In this document: positions 1-9,181 of the stretch, piece by piece | Layout: every line of letters starts with the position of its first letter | Numbering within the stretch: the stretch's first letter is position 1 | DNA from: Pilasporangium apinafurcum | Lineage: Eukaryota > Oomycota > Peronosporomycetes > Pythiales > Pythiaceae | Length of the DNA stretch: 64,000 nt | NCBI GenBank assembly: GCA_001600495.1 | Contig: BCKE01000012.1 | Span: 18,525 to 82,524, forward strand | Direction of reading: 5' to 3' | Position numbers and translations under genes: made by a program | The notes under the pieces: model-generated | Seen by the model: only the letters and a program-made list of their open reading frames with translations | Told to the model about the DNA's origin: nothing | Databases searched by the model: none

Positions 1-1677
1 CATCTGGGAGGAATACTTCTTCCGGTTTGTTTGGTGCGTGACGGTAGATGGCGTCGTAAATACCCTGGAACGGGTTACAGGTCTCAATGGGAGCGTCACT
101 TCCTCCAGCACAGATCACGCCGTTCGACATCATCTTCTTCCAGCAGTACGAATACGGAAGCATCTCGTCCGGCAGCCGTTTCCGCACGATGGCGGCATCA
201 GTGATGGTGAATGAAGGTTGGATGTTTCCAATCACCCCAAGCTCCTGCATCTGAGCAATGATATCGGGACCTAGAATCTGACAGTGTGTGAGAATTGGGC
301 GTTTTTCCGGTAAAACGTTAGCGGCTTTCAGTGCCATCATAACTTGCTCAGCTGCTCGATCGCCTGTAGACAAAAGTAGTTTGACACATTGTATATGCTT
401 CATAACGTTTTGTAGAGAATCTCCAACATACACACGCTCACGTACCGATCGCGTGAATTTCCAAGCGGTATCCAGCAGCATTGGCATCAGCGATTTGCTT
501 GATAAGATCTTCGTCCGTCTCCATGAGAATACCTTTGTTTTCTGTTCCCTTGTATGGCTGACGAAGTGCAGCAGTTTCCTATCGCATATAAGTATATCGG
601 AAGAGAATATGGCGTGTTCATTAAGCAAGATAAGCCAGCAGTTGAATGGGAGACGGTGACGTACTGCTCCTAAGCTTCCATCAGACCAAATTTTCAACCG
701 ATTACAGGAAAGAAGCCCGAGTTTTGTTCCTGCCAGGGGTGTTTCAGCTTTACCGAGCTCATGGATGAGGGGCGTAAGGTGCACACGTAAAGGAAGTCCA
801 CTCTCTTCTTGAATTTTAGCGTACAGACGCCACGCATCATGGTCATTCGTGTGGATCCCCGTTAGCCCAACGCGCACACACTGCTGAAGAGATTTCTTCA
901 AATAATTTAAGCGGATCTCTATGCAGGAACGGTGAGATAGCAAGTCAAAGAAACATTCTACATGCAATAAATAAAATTATAATTCCCAAGAAATCACCAT
1001 CGGAAAGCTCATTCGTATGCTTATTAATAAGTCCGACCGCCTGCATACAAGATAGATAAATCGCGTCATTAGCTCGGTATTCGCAGAGACCAAATCATAT
1101 TAACAATACATACTGCCTCTCGAAGTACGCCCGTTGGACCATGCTCATCCATGTCTACCATTCCTGAGCCACCATCGAATTCTTGGTTGTCAGAAGTGAT
1201 TCCTGCGATTTCCAGCGCTTTTGTGTTCACTACCACGATGTGCCAGCATGTGCGATGCAGTACTACGGGGCGATCTTTCACAACGGCATCAATATCGTGA
1301 CGTGATGGATAGCGCGCTGAGGACGAGAGCTTGTCTTGTTCCCAGCCAAAGCCAACGATCCAAGTCTTCTCTGGATACATCGCGTCGTACTTCCGCAAAC
1401 GATCTGCAAAGTCCTCGTATGAACTGCAGCCTGAGATGTTGAGAAATTCCGAGCTCTCACCCATGTAGTACGCATGAATATGCGAATCATGCAGCCCTGG
1501 TAGCACAAGTGATCCGCCTAGGTCTTCTCGCTCTATCGCTACTCCTTCTTCCAACGAGGGAGTCGCACCGTTGCCCACCTGAAGGATGGTGCCTTCATCT
1601 GAGACCACCATCCAGTCCGCAAATATAGCAGTTGGCTGGCTCCATTGCCAAATTTTCCCATTCACAAAGAGCTTCAT
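1..1677 (-). CDS. Amidohydrolase family 3 (YtcJ-like) metal-dependent hydrolase, 3' end cut by the window
   Basis: Four exons read on the minus strand: 1677-1114, 916-665, 578-446 and 363 to the window edge; the introns (197, 86 and 82 nt) keep frame and give about 437 residues. The N-terminal beta-sandwich leads into the metal motif LHDSHIHAY (residues about 58-66). Later come VGLTGIHTND, IWSDGSLGA, RLEIHAIGDRA, PILTHCQ and CAGGSDAPIE, the usual order in YtcJ-type amidohydrolases. These enzymes hydrolyse amide or related C-N bonds in a TIM barrel; the substrate cannot be told from sequence. The intron between exons 1 and 2 is unusually long for this window and its acceptor is the least certain junction. 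It is divergent from the next gene, with 145 bp between start codons. The final C-terminal part lies outside the window. Confidence 0.82.
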
Positions 1678-1822
1678 GGTAGGTTGTTCGTGAAGAAGAG
1701 CTTCTGGTCAAAATGATTGCCAAGCTTCAAGCATCAACTCTTAAATAGCAACTGATATTATTAGCAATGCTTCATCTAGTCGTCATTTGGAAACTAAGTC
1801 AAATTGGGTGAATTGATAAATA

Positions 1823-3700
1823 ATGGAGGAGCGACCAGTACACGCCAGTCGCCGACGCCGTCGCTGTGTAGTGCTGGTAGACGGCACGACCATCAATAGC
1901 TTCCTGATCAACACCCATGAGACCCATACGATAGTGCTAGAGCCTAGCGGACATACATACACGTACGTCCATCCGACAGGTCGTCTCACACGCCATCTGT
2001 CACCCACTGCACTCTCCAGTCATCGGCTGCTGGTGAGTGACACCATCGCGATCCGCAACCAATTCACCAATCAGACTGTCACTACCGAGAAAGGCGTTTT
2101 ACAGCCGTACCTGCACATGGCGTTAGTGGACCCACAATGTGTGCGCTACCAGCGCAAGATTCACCGCAAGGCACGCTGGCCAAATGGCACTTTTTACGTG
2201 CAGAAGCTCTTCAACAACACCACCCAACGTTTTGAGATGCAATCTATTGAAGGAAATGCCACAGTGTGTCTGCATCCAAGCGATCAGTTACTGGATCTTT
2301 TTGTGTTGGTGCGAGTTAAGCAGACTGCTGAAGAATCAACATCAGATGAAGACCACCACACGCATGCACACTACACAACACTTCATCAAACGATGACGAT
2401 TGATAGAGTACCGCACTCGTTCCAGTACCCTTTACAAGTTCTTCTCGCAGCAAAAGATGCGTTACGGAACAATATGGCAATGTTTGACTTCTCGCCGCAG
2501 TCTGGAGTAGGCGTGACAAGCGAGTTACCTGAGAACGCTGCCTTCACAGCACGATCAGCATTTCCAACCATTTCCAGCACTAATAGTGGGGGAAGTAATC
2601 TTACACTCCCCGATCTCCAGCGCGTGGCTACACTCCCATCCACAGCATTCTATCGTCGTGTGGTAGTGGAAGTGCAGGAGGACGCCGATGCCACGTTCTT
2701 CATCAGCCGCGATCCGATTGGATCTGCAACTGTGCGCGTTCAGTTAGCACAGCATCCATTGTCACTCCTGGAAGGATCAGGAAGCTTCTTCCGATGGTTT
2801 GAAGCTGCAGGAGAGCCGCAACAGCAGTTTACAATCGAGACGATTCCGCCATCAGCTCTGGTCGCTTCCTCATTCAGCTACAGGTGTGGTTGATTGGTTA
2901 TGTGTCGATCTTGTTGAAGATTTTTGATGATTGATGTGATGACTGCTTTATGTGTACATTGATAATGTGTTCAGTATGAGGGCGTTCTGCCAGCACATAG
3001 ATTATCTTTTGAAGTCTGCACAAGACACACAGCGAATAGATTCTCCATCTTCTCAAGACACTGAGGTACATGAAGGACTACGTCGCATACTGCGCTGTCA
3101 GAATTGGTGAATTTACATGCTAATTTGGTTCATCATGTTTGATGACAGACTGCTCATGTTGAAAACGTGCTAGTTGAACAAGTGGAAAACGAAGAGGGAC
3201 GGTTCCGCGCGTTTAGTAATGCCAAAGTGCGTGTCGTGTTCGCCGATCGAACGATTTTGCAAATTGATTGCAACACTGAACTCTGCTCGTTCTTTTTTGC
3301 TGATGGTTCTTCCGGCCAAACGACTGTCTCTGCAGCTCCTCGTGATCAGCAAAGCTACATTCAAATGGCACTAGAATTCGCGGATTGGGCATATGCAACG
3401 CATGAAGAACGCATGCTACGGTATTTGCGGCGACGTCAAACTCAAGAGATGGCATCTCAAGAGCTACAGCGCATTCACATTCGCCGAGGACTGAATCAGA
3501 GCCAAAACGAAGATAATACCAAAGGAGACACCAGTAACGCAACCAGCAACATAGTAGTCGAAGAGCAATCGAATCCCTTATCGTTACCGATGATCAAGAA
3601 GCTGCAACAAAAAACTCTGCAGCACATCGCTCGTGTGCAAGAGCTTCTCGATGCATCTACAATCGACCGTAACGAGGAACGCAATCTATCTTCGGACTGA
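1823..3700 (+). CDS. C5orf34-like protein
   Basis: Three exons, 1823-2883, 2975-3065 and 3149-3700, join in frame to 567 residues. The N-terminal part begins with a basic patch (RRRRR) and VVLVDGTTINSF. The C-terminal part carries KVRVVFADRTILQI followed by FFFADGSSGQTTVS, the 'character-of-a-filter' beta-strand pattern I associate with the C5orf34 family of animals and many protists. Human C5orf34 is of similar size (about 640 residues), and its function is poorly known. The last about 80 residues are charged and probably coiled. The gene converges on the SEC66 gene, with only 38 bp between stop codons. The splice structure is well supported by phase; the family name rests on motif memory and is moderately certain. 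Confidence 0.6.
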
Positions 3701-3738
3701 CTACAAAAACGAAATACGGTCAGGGTGGTTTGATCGGT

Positions 3739-4527
3739 CTACTTTCTCTTTCTCAACGTCTCTTCACTCTCTGGAGCCGCAACTGCTGGATTTGGTGCTG
3801 AAGCTGCCGCGACACCTGCTCCTGCTCCTGCAGCCTGTGCTTTCTGCATCGCCTGCATCTGTGCTTCTGCAGCCTTTCGCTGTGCAGCCATTTGCTGTTC
3901 TGCTATCTGATTCAAAAATTGGACCGCCTGGGGGAAAATCTTGTCTGGCCAACCCTCACCTACAAGTGACATAGCAAGAATAATGTAAAGTAACAACCCT
4001 CGCGTCCAGATACACAAGCAAAGATCGTGCATACCAGGCTTGAGGGCTTCTACTTCTCGACGGACATCGTTGATTTCTTGGTTGATCATTTCCTGCTCAT
4101 CCATGTCAATAATCATACATTAGTTAACCGTCACAAAATAACAAGTATAAGCGTTTTTACGCACCTCTGCCATCTTGTAACTAAGGAACGACCCATCCTT
4201 AAGGATGTCGTTTTTCTTCAAGCGCTGAATGCCGGTGCTTTCCGTCTGGATTTTACGGATCAACGGGATATCCGCGACTGCGCGACGAAATAGCATGTTG
4301 AACAGTGCCGCAGTGTCGTCAGGCTTTTCTTCTTTTAGCTTCTGGTACATTTCCACCTCTTGTGGCAACTCAAAGTCAAATCCGTTGATCATCGCTTCCA
4401 ACGACTGGTCGATTTCGCTCGTTTTCTTGGGCAGCCAAACGCGCGCCGCCATGAACAATAGCGCAAAAGAGATGACCGTTACAACGCTTGCCACGATCTG
4501 CAATTCCGTCAACGCCATGGCTATCAA
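3739..4527 (-). CDS. SEC66: SEC66/SEC71-like subunit of the ER Sec62/63 translocation complex
   Basis: Three exons (4527-4165, 4095-4035, 3959-3739) give about 214 residues; yeast Sec66 has 206. One N-terminal membrane segment (IVASVVTVISFALLFMAA) is followed by a cytosolic helical domain. Typical Sec66 features are YQKLKEEKPDD, LFRRAVADIPLIRKI, a stretch of EINDVRREVEALKPG, then EGWPDKIFPQAVQFLNQIAE. The protein assists post-translational import into the endoplasmic reticulum together with Sec62/Sec63. The tail is rich in Ala/Gln and ends in basic residues (LRKRK). Initiation could be at 4527 or at the ATG nine bases downstream; the acceptor of exon 2 could also lie three bases later. SEC66 is present in fungi and some protists and absent from animals. 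Confidence 0.78.
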
Positions 4528-4892
4528 GTGAGGGAAGATGCTGGTGTTGCCGTTGGCGTCTGCTGCTGCTGCTATGGAAACTCAGTGCGGAAGCGCCTAC
4601 GTGTCCGCGTTTGGTGACTGCCGCCAACGTGGCAACATAAAAAACCTTAAATGCGGAAAAGATAAAACCTACATAATATGGATTGAAGATTGGATAAAAA
4701 TATTATTTATTTCCACCAATCAATACGAAGCATAAATTTTCAACTTCCTCTTGATCCGGAAAGCGCCTAAGGAGATCCTCATAGATGCCAAAGATACCAA
4801 AGTACCGGACACTTACTCCCTCTTGGGCCTATAACACCAGTAAAGCTGGCAGGACTCCTCGAAGAAGGCGACTTCGATATTTTTTTGCTTTA
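4528..4892. other. Intergenic: 3' flank of the Fanzor gene
   Basis: No gene is supported here. The half next to the Fanzor stop codon (about 4740-4892) lies where TnpB and Fanzor loci usually encode the guide (omega) RNA, overlapping or just after the 3' end of the nuclease gene. I see GC-richer, potentially folding sequence there but cannot define an RNA or element end by eye. The other half is AT-rich and serves as the upstream region of SEC66. Confidence 0.3.
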
Positions 4893-6839
4893 TCAGGCGA
4901 AGTGTTCGCGNAAGATAGATCCGCCGATATTCTTGTGGAAGATGTTCTTTGCGGCACTTACATCACGATCGTGATCAAACGTACACTTCTTGCATTTGAA
5001 TGTCTCGCTTTCACTGAGTCTCTTGTTGATCTTCCCGCAGCGTGAGCACGAGATAGACGTGTATCTCTCACAGACTTCTTCCAAGTGTCCGCCTGTGCGC
5101 TCCATCTTCTGTGTTAGGAGCATTCTGAACTGATAATGTGACTGAGCCAACATCATCCGCGTCGTCGGACTTGAAATCTTGTGCTTGCGTCCACGTACTG
5201 TCAGCATCTCCTCTGGCTCCCATAAGTTTCTTGGTGTTGCATCTTCAACTTCCTCACGTACATATCTCGCAGACATTTTTTTTGTCTGAAACGTTGGTAA
5301 CAGTACCTCATGATAATTGTCGCTCAGCCACCGCGAGAGCTTCTGGTGCATATCATTGACCATCCGTGACACCTTTCTCAACAGAAACCGAATCTTGCGT
5401 CGCAGACGATAACGCTGACGTTTGTTCGTGCGTATTCTTTGTCGTGCTTGCTTCTTCGCAGTCCGTGTCTTACAAAATCTCTTGCAATTACAGACGGACT
5501 TCTTGCATGTAGTTGACTCAATCGCGTTCTCCATTAACGACAACTCTCTCTTATACGTGTTAATGAGTTGAAAGCGCCGCACGAGCTCTTTGTTCGGATC
5601 ACCCACACATAACACCCTGCCGTCGGGGTCGTATAGCGTGATGAACTTGCGTACTCCTGGATCAAGTGCGCATGATCGATTTGAGGTTGATATTGGGAAT
5701 GCCTTGTGTCGAGGGATGCATAAATGATATTCACCTTCACGAGAGCGCCGCACCCGAACTGAATAGTTGAGTTCGGGAAGCTTCTCGCGCACCTCGATTC
5801 CTTCGTCTTTCTTGAAACCAAAAAAAGTTGGGTGGAACCTAACACCGCTTTTCACAATCTTGATCGAACGACTACACAATTCGATCGAGTTCGAGCGTGC
5901 GAACTTGCTTTTGAAGCGAAGCTCTGGGAACGTGGTCTTCTCATTTTTTTCCTTTTTGGCAAAAAACAACGCCAACGATGAATCGACCGCTTTCGTAAAG
6001 TCTCCAAACGCAGACCCCNGTACTTCATCGTCAGCTTGACAATGNCGCCTCAATGCTTTCTTGTTTCTGAAATATCCCGCCATTTTACCTGATTGTGAGA
6101 TCGGGCGATGCTTTGTCGCGAGTTCTTTCTTTGTCATTTTTTGTGAATCACCTTTCTTCCTAGCGACTCTTGTAGCGACATCTTCCCTTGATCTGGCGAC
6201 GAGTTTGTTGTAAACAGNGCGGTTCGTAGCAAACATTTGCTCGAGTTTCTCGCGTTGCGATTGCGTCGGATACAATCGAATCTTGATATTACTGGTGATC
6301 GATGGGATTAAGGGAGGAGGCGGTTCATCCTCTTTTCGAAACCGAGCGCGCTTGACGTATGGTTTGAGTTCCTTGGCGGGGACCAGTATCCGCTTAGGGT
6401 TCCAACCAGCCACGTCCTCGTCCGCATAATTGAACACTTGGAACCACGACGTCATGAGAGGCTTGAGTAGATCTGGAACGTTTCGTAAATGCGCTGGTTG
6501 TTTGTTTTTGACTCGCTTTTCCCGATGTTTTCTTTGTTGGCGTTTCTTCTTACGAACTTTTTTGTTCCCACAGATCTTTGGTTTCCTCGACTTTCTTGTT
6601 TTGATGCGCGTATCCACCACTCGCAACGCACTACGCTCGGGGAACCACAATGTGCTTGCTATAGCAGGTCTGAACCATACAGATGGATGTCCATCCTTAT
6701 TGACCGTGGAGGCGTCTTCTTCGCGTTTGCGTTTGGTAGTGATCTTTTGATTTGAAGGCTTCTGGTTGCACTTGACTCTAGAACGCGAGCGTGGTGTGCC
6801 AATTTGAAGCCCTACGTCTTCAAAGTCATCGTGACAGTC
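4893..6839 (-). CDS. Fanzor (eukaryotic TnpB-like, putative RNA-guided DNA nuclease)
   Basis: An open frame runs from a putative splice acceptor at 6840 to the stop at 4893, about 648 residues; no in-frame ATG lies in its first 60 codons, so a short 5' exon is needed (donor possibly at 6888) and the start is unresolved. Order: basic N-terminal extension with KRKRE (likely nuclear localisation); IKIRLYPTQSQREKLEQMF and VYNKLVARS as in TnpB/Fanzor; RuvC-I CALDPGVRKF (Asp at 5661-5663); Cys-rich basic insertion; RuvC-II LLPTFQTKK, where the classical Glu is replaced by Pro; CERYTSISC with a candidate alternative Glu (5067-5069); zinc ribbon CSRC...CKKC; RuvC-III HDRDVSAAKNI. All catalytic positions expected for Fanzors are present. 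Four ambiguous bases fall in this ORF and none can encode a stop. Fanzors are reported to cut DNA using an omega RNA; activity here is inferred. Confidence 0.86.
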   Translation of the reverse strand, partial: DCHDDFEDVGLQIGTPRSRSRVKCNQKPSNQKITTKRKREEDASTVNKDGHPSVWFRPAIASTLWFPERSALRVVDTRIKTRKSRKPKICGNKKVRKKKRQQRKHREKRVKNKQPAHLRNVPDLLKPLMTSWFQVFNYADEDVAGWNPKRILVPAKELKPYVKRARFRKEDEPPPPLIPSITSNIKIRLYPTQSQREKLEQMFATNRXVYNKLVARSREDVATRVARKKGDSQKMTKKELATKHRPISQSGKMAGYFRNKKALRXHCQADDEVXGSAFGDFTKAVDSSLALFFAKKEKNEKTTFPELRFKSKFARSNSIELCSRSIKIVKSGVRFHPTFFGFKKDEGIEVREKLPELNYSVRVRRSREGEYHLCIPRHKAFPISTSNRSCALDPGVRKFITLYDPDGRVLCVGDPNKELVRRFQLINTYKRELSLMENAIESTTCKKSVCNCKRFCKTRTAKKQARQRIRTNKRQRYRLRRKIRFLLRKVSRMVNDMHQKLSRWLSDNYHEVLLPTFQTKKMSARYVREEVEDATPRNLWEPEEMLTVRGRKHKISSPTTRMMLAQSHYQFRMLLTQKMERTGGHLEEVCERYTSISCSRCGKINKRLSESETFKCKKCTFDHDRDVSAAKNIFHKNIGGSIXREHFA

Positions 6840-6959
6840 CTAAAAACGGGATAAACCCGAACAGGTTTGATAAAGTACGGTTTCTTACTGTGTGTAGGAT
6901 GCGAACTTGTGCTACGTGCGATAGTTCATTGCTTACGGTTCTGTTTGAATTGGACACTC

Positions 6960-7127
6960 GAACATCAGTCACTCATTCTTTTACTTTCTACATAGCTTTC
7001 TTAAATGTGATAATTGAGTTCCTAAGTTTCCTCCAAAAGAGCAAGTCTCTTTCAATTCCTCTCTTTCCTCTTCATATGCTTCCTCGTACGTGTATATAGT
7101 GTCAGTTAGTAAAGAGGGTGTATATCA
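6960..7127 (-). repeat. LTR-like remnant upstream of the Fanzor gene
   Basis: Read on the minus strand, this stretch matches by eye much of the LTR at the right end of the window. Shared blocks in the same order are ACCC..TTTACT, ACACT(A/G)T, GAGGAAGC, GAGGAAAG..GAAAGA, CTTTTGGAGGAAA and AGGAACT..ATTAT. It starts with TG at 7127 and ends without a clear terminus around 6960. It lies in the same orientation as the Fanzor gene, directly 5' of it, so it could supply a promoter or mark a nested insertion. The similarity was judged visually and needs an alignment. Confidence 0.42.
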
Positions 7128-7401
7128 TATCTCTCTCTAACGTTGGTAAATGATGGGAACTTTGGCAAAATGACTTTCTAGTTGCTGTAATTGCTGATAT
7201 TGCATATACTTGCAAGATTTAACCTCCCAATTTTACCCATTTCTTAGAAAAAATAATGAAAAAATTAGGTAACTATGAGTAATACTGTATTAATTAGGTA
7301 AAGTCTAAGCGGTAAAGTAGGCAACAGCTTGTGCGGCGGTAGGCGCTTTCCCACCTGGGTGACTGCTCGCACTGATTGCCAAAGACCTGTGAAGTAGTGA
7401 G

Positions 7402-7886
7402 AGATGCTCAGAGGAAGCTGATGCTATCAGTCGCTCCAAAAATGAAGTAAGTGTGTATGCAAAGGTAGACGTGTGAACTTGCATATCTTACTTTAACATC
7501 GATTAACACTTCTGTGAATGGTATTTTTCTTCTTCTCTTGTAGTTTCTGGAGGGGATGGAGAAGGAATACGAGATAATGGTTAATTATCATATAACACCA
7601 AATCCACTATAACTATTTATGGAAAAGGCGTTGCACATTGAAGCAAACAACGTTGGAACGACAATACAATCAAGAAGGGCCACTATCAGCAATACCAACC
7701 AATGAACGTAGAAAATCCGCCACCGAAGCGAGTAAGTAAGTTATTCAACTTGAGTTCTATAACTTGCTCATTCCTCTTGTTGTATGCATACTGCGGTTAG
7801 AGCAGCCGCAACTCGCAAGTCGAAATACTGCAAGAAAAACGATGCTGCACGTTGGTCCGAAGCAACATAAAAAAGTTTTTCCATGA
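7402..7886 (+). CDS. Small unrecognised spliced gene or gene remnant
   Basis: Four exon-like pieces, up to 7446, 7544-7579, 7644-7731 and 7801-7886, join with matching phase through introns of 97, 64 and 69 nt bounded by GTAAGT/GTTAAT/GTAAGT donors and AG acceptors. The joined frame contains EEADAISRSKNE, FLEGMEKEYEIM, LERQYNQEGPLSAIP and a basic tail KQHKKVFP, then TGA. No initiating ATG is visible: a stop lies upstream of the first piece at about 7390. It could be the 3' part of a real small gene or a decayed passenger of the neighbouring mobile element. I do not recognise the family. Confidence 0.35.
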
Positions 7887-8467
7887 ATCAATTGTTCAAA
7901 ACCACACATACAACCAGCAAATGTGTTACATCTGAGTGGGAATTTATTTGGCAGATGATACTGCTGATGTGTGTGTGATTGAATACTATGCAGTTCTCGT
8001 CAACGGGTACTTCAAAGTTGAAAAAGACCAATCAGCTCGCCTGCATGTACAGATACACGCGGAAAGGATAAAAGCAAACTTCTCCGCACTTGACCAATGT
8101 TTCTGAACTAGCATGAGCGATTCGACTTGCGGAGCATACAATGCGCAATAGTTTCAAGTGCTCGACCATTGAGCATTCAATGAAAGTATCAGATGCAATA
8201 ATAAAAAGGATAAAGCAATCAAAACACATCCAATAGCGAATCAGGGGAAAGAGATAATCTTTGGAAAGGCCCTTCAAAAGGTTTGGAAGTTTGTCGAGCA
8301 GCAGCAGCTTTCGCGCTATGAGTAGTGGGAATCAGAATTTGGGCCAAACGAAGACTACACAACACGATTTTGTACAATATCAATCAAGAACTTAACTTCA
8401 ACGTGTAGCTTTAGGAGAATGGACCATTGTGCTCACTAGCTCTAAAGATTCTCTATCAGTTGAAGCT
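7887..8467. other. Intergenic, AT-rich
   Basis: No coding exon, tRNA or repeat could be supported. This is the downstream region of the minus-strand nitroreductase gene and probably contains its 3' UTR. Confidence 0.5.
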
Positions 8468-9181
8468 CTATTCGGTAATCCATTGAACCTTCTCCTTGAT
8501 GGACTTGCGGAATCCCTTGTATTGACCAGGCTTCGGGTAGCCGACATAGAACAATCCAATACATTTGTCCTTCTCGCCCAAATTGAGGAATTGCTTCATT
8601 TCGTTAGAGAAAATTGGAGGGCCAGAGCTCCAGTAAGCACCAACGCCATGACCCGTGGCGGTGAGGTGCATGTTCTGCACAGCACAAGCCACTGCACAAA
8701 TTTCTTCAATCTCCGGTAGCTTTTCACTTTCTTGTCGCTTCATCACAATAGCGATAACATACGAAGATACCTTCTTGCTCTCGATGGCCTTATTATACTT
8801 TTTCTGTATGAACTTGTCCGCGGGCACCATCTTCTTATACAGTTCAGCCTGGAATTGTCCAAGACGAACACGCGCTTCCAAGGTATCAAATATAATAAAT
8901 CGCCACGGCTCCGTACGCGCGTGTGTGGGTGCCCAGTTAGCGCTTTCGAGCATCTTCTCGAGGATCTCCCGCGGTACCTTGCGGTTTGGATCGTAATCTT
9001 GAGGGAAGATAGAGCGGCGCGAGGCGATCAGTTGTTCAGCGGTCCACTTTTTCTCTCCATCATCCCCAGGGGAGGCAGCATCGGTGTGCTTGGCGGTACG
9101 GACAGGCTTCTTCACGTAGTATGTGATGGCAATAGCGACCGCAGTAACGATAGCTACCGACTGTGCCACTGGAGATACCAT
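8468..9181 (-). CDS. Membrane-anchored nitroreductase family protein
   Basis: A single exon encodes 237 residues from the ATG at 9181; the frame is open further upstream, but that part reads like promoter sequence. An N-terminal hydrophobic segment (VAQSVAIVTAVAIAITYYV) precedes the nitroreductase fold. That fold has SRRSIFPQDYDP near the start of the FMN site, ANWAPTHARTEPWRFIIF (the family pattern APS..N.QPW is varied to APTHARTEPW), and a C-terminal AVQNMHLTATGHGVGAYWSSG with a GLFYVGYP strand. Such enzymes use FMN and NAD(P)H to reduce nitro or quinone substrates. The leader suggests attachment to a membrane such as the ER or mitochondrial outer membrane; which membrane is unknown. Gene spacing is loose on both sides. 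Confidence 0.86.
   Translation of the reverse strand: MVSPVAQSVAIVTAVAIAITYYVKKPVRTAKHTDAASPGDDGEKKWTAEQLIASRRSIFPQDYDPNRKVPREILEKMLESANWAPTHARTEPWRFIIFDTLEARVRLGQFQAELYKKMVPADKFIQKKYNKAIESKKVSSYVIAIVMKRQESEKLPEIEEICAVACAVQNMHLTATGHGVGAYWSSGPPIFSNEMKQFLNLGEKDKCIGLFYVGYPKPGQYKGFRKSIKEKVQWITE

Noticed and set aside
288-659. Plus-strand open frame of 123 codons
   Set aside because: It is antisense to the spliced amidohydrolase exons and introns, which carry clear family motifs.
4893-6839. Bacterial IS605/IS607 TnpB contamination
   Set aside because: The locus is flanked by intron-bearing eukaryotic genes, has a probable 5' splice acceptor and a nuclear-signal-like N-terminus, and lacks the classical RuvC-II Glu, as Fanzors do.
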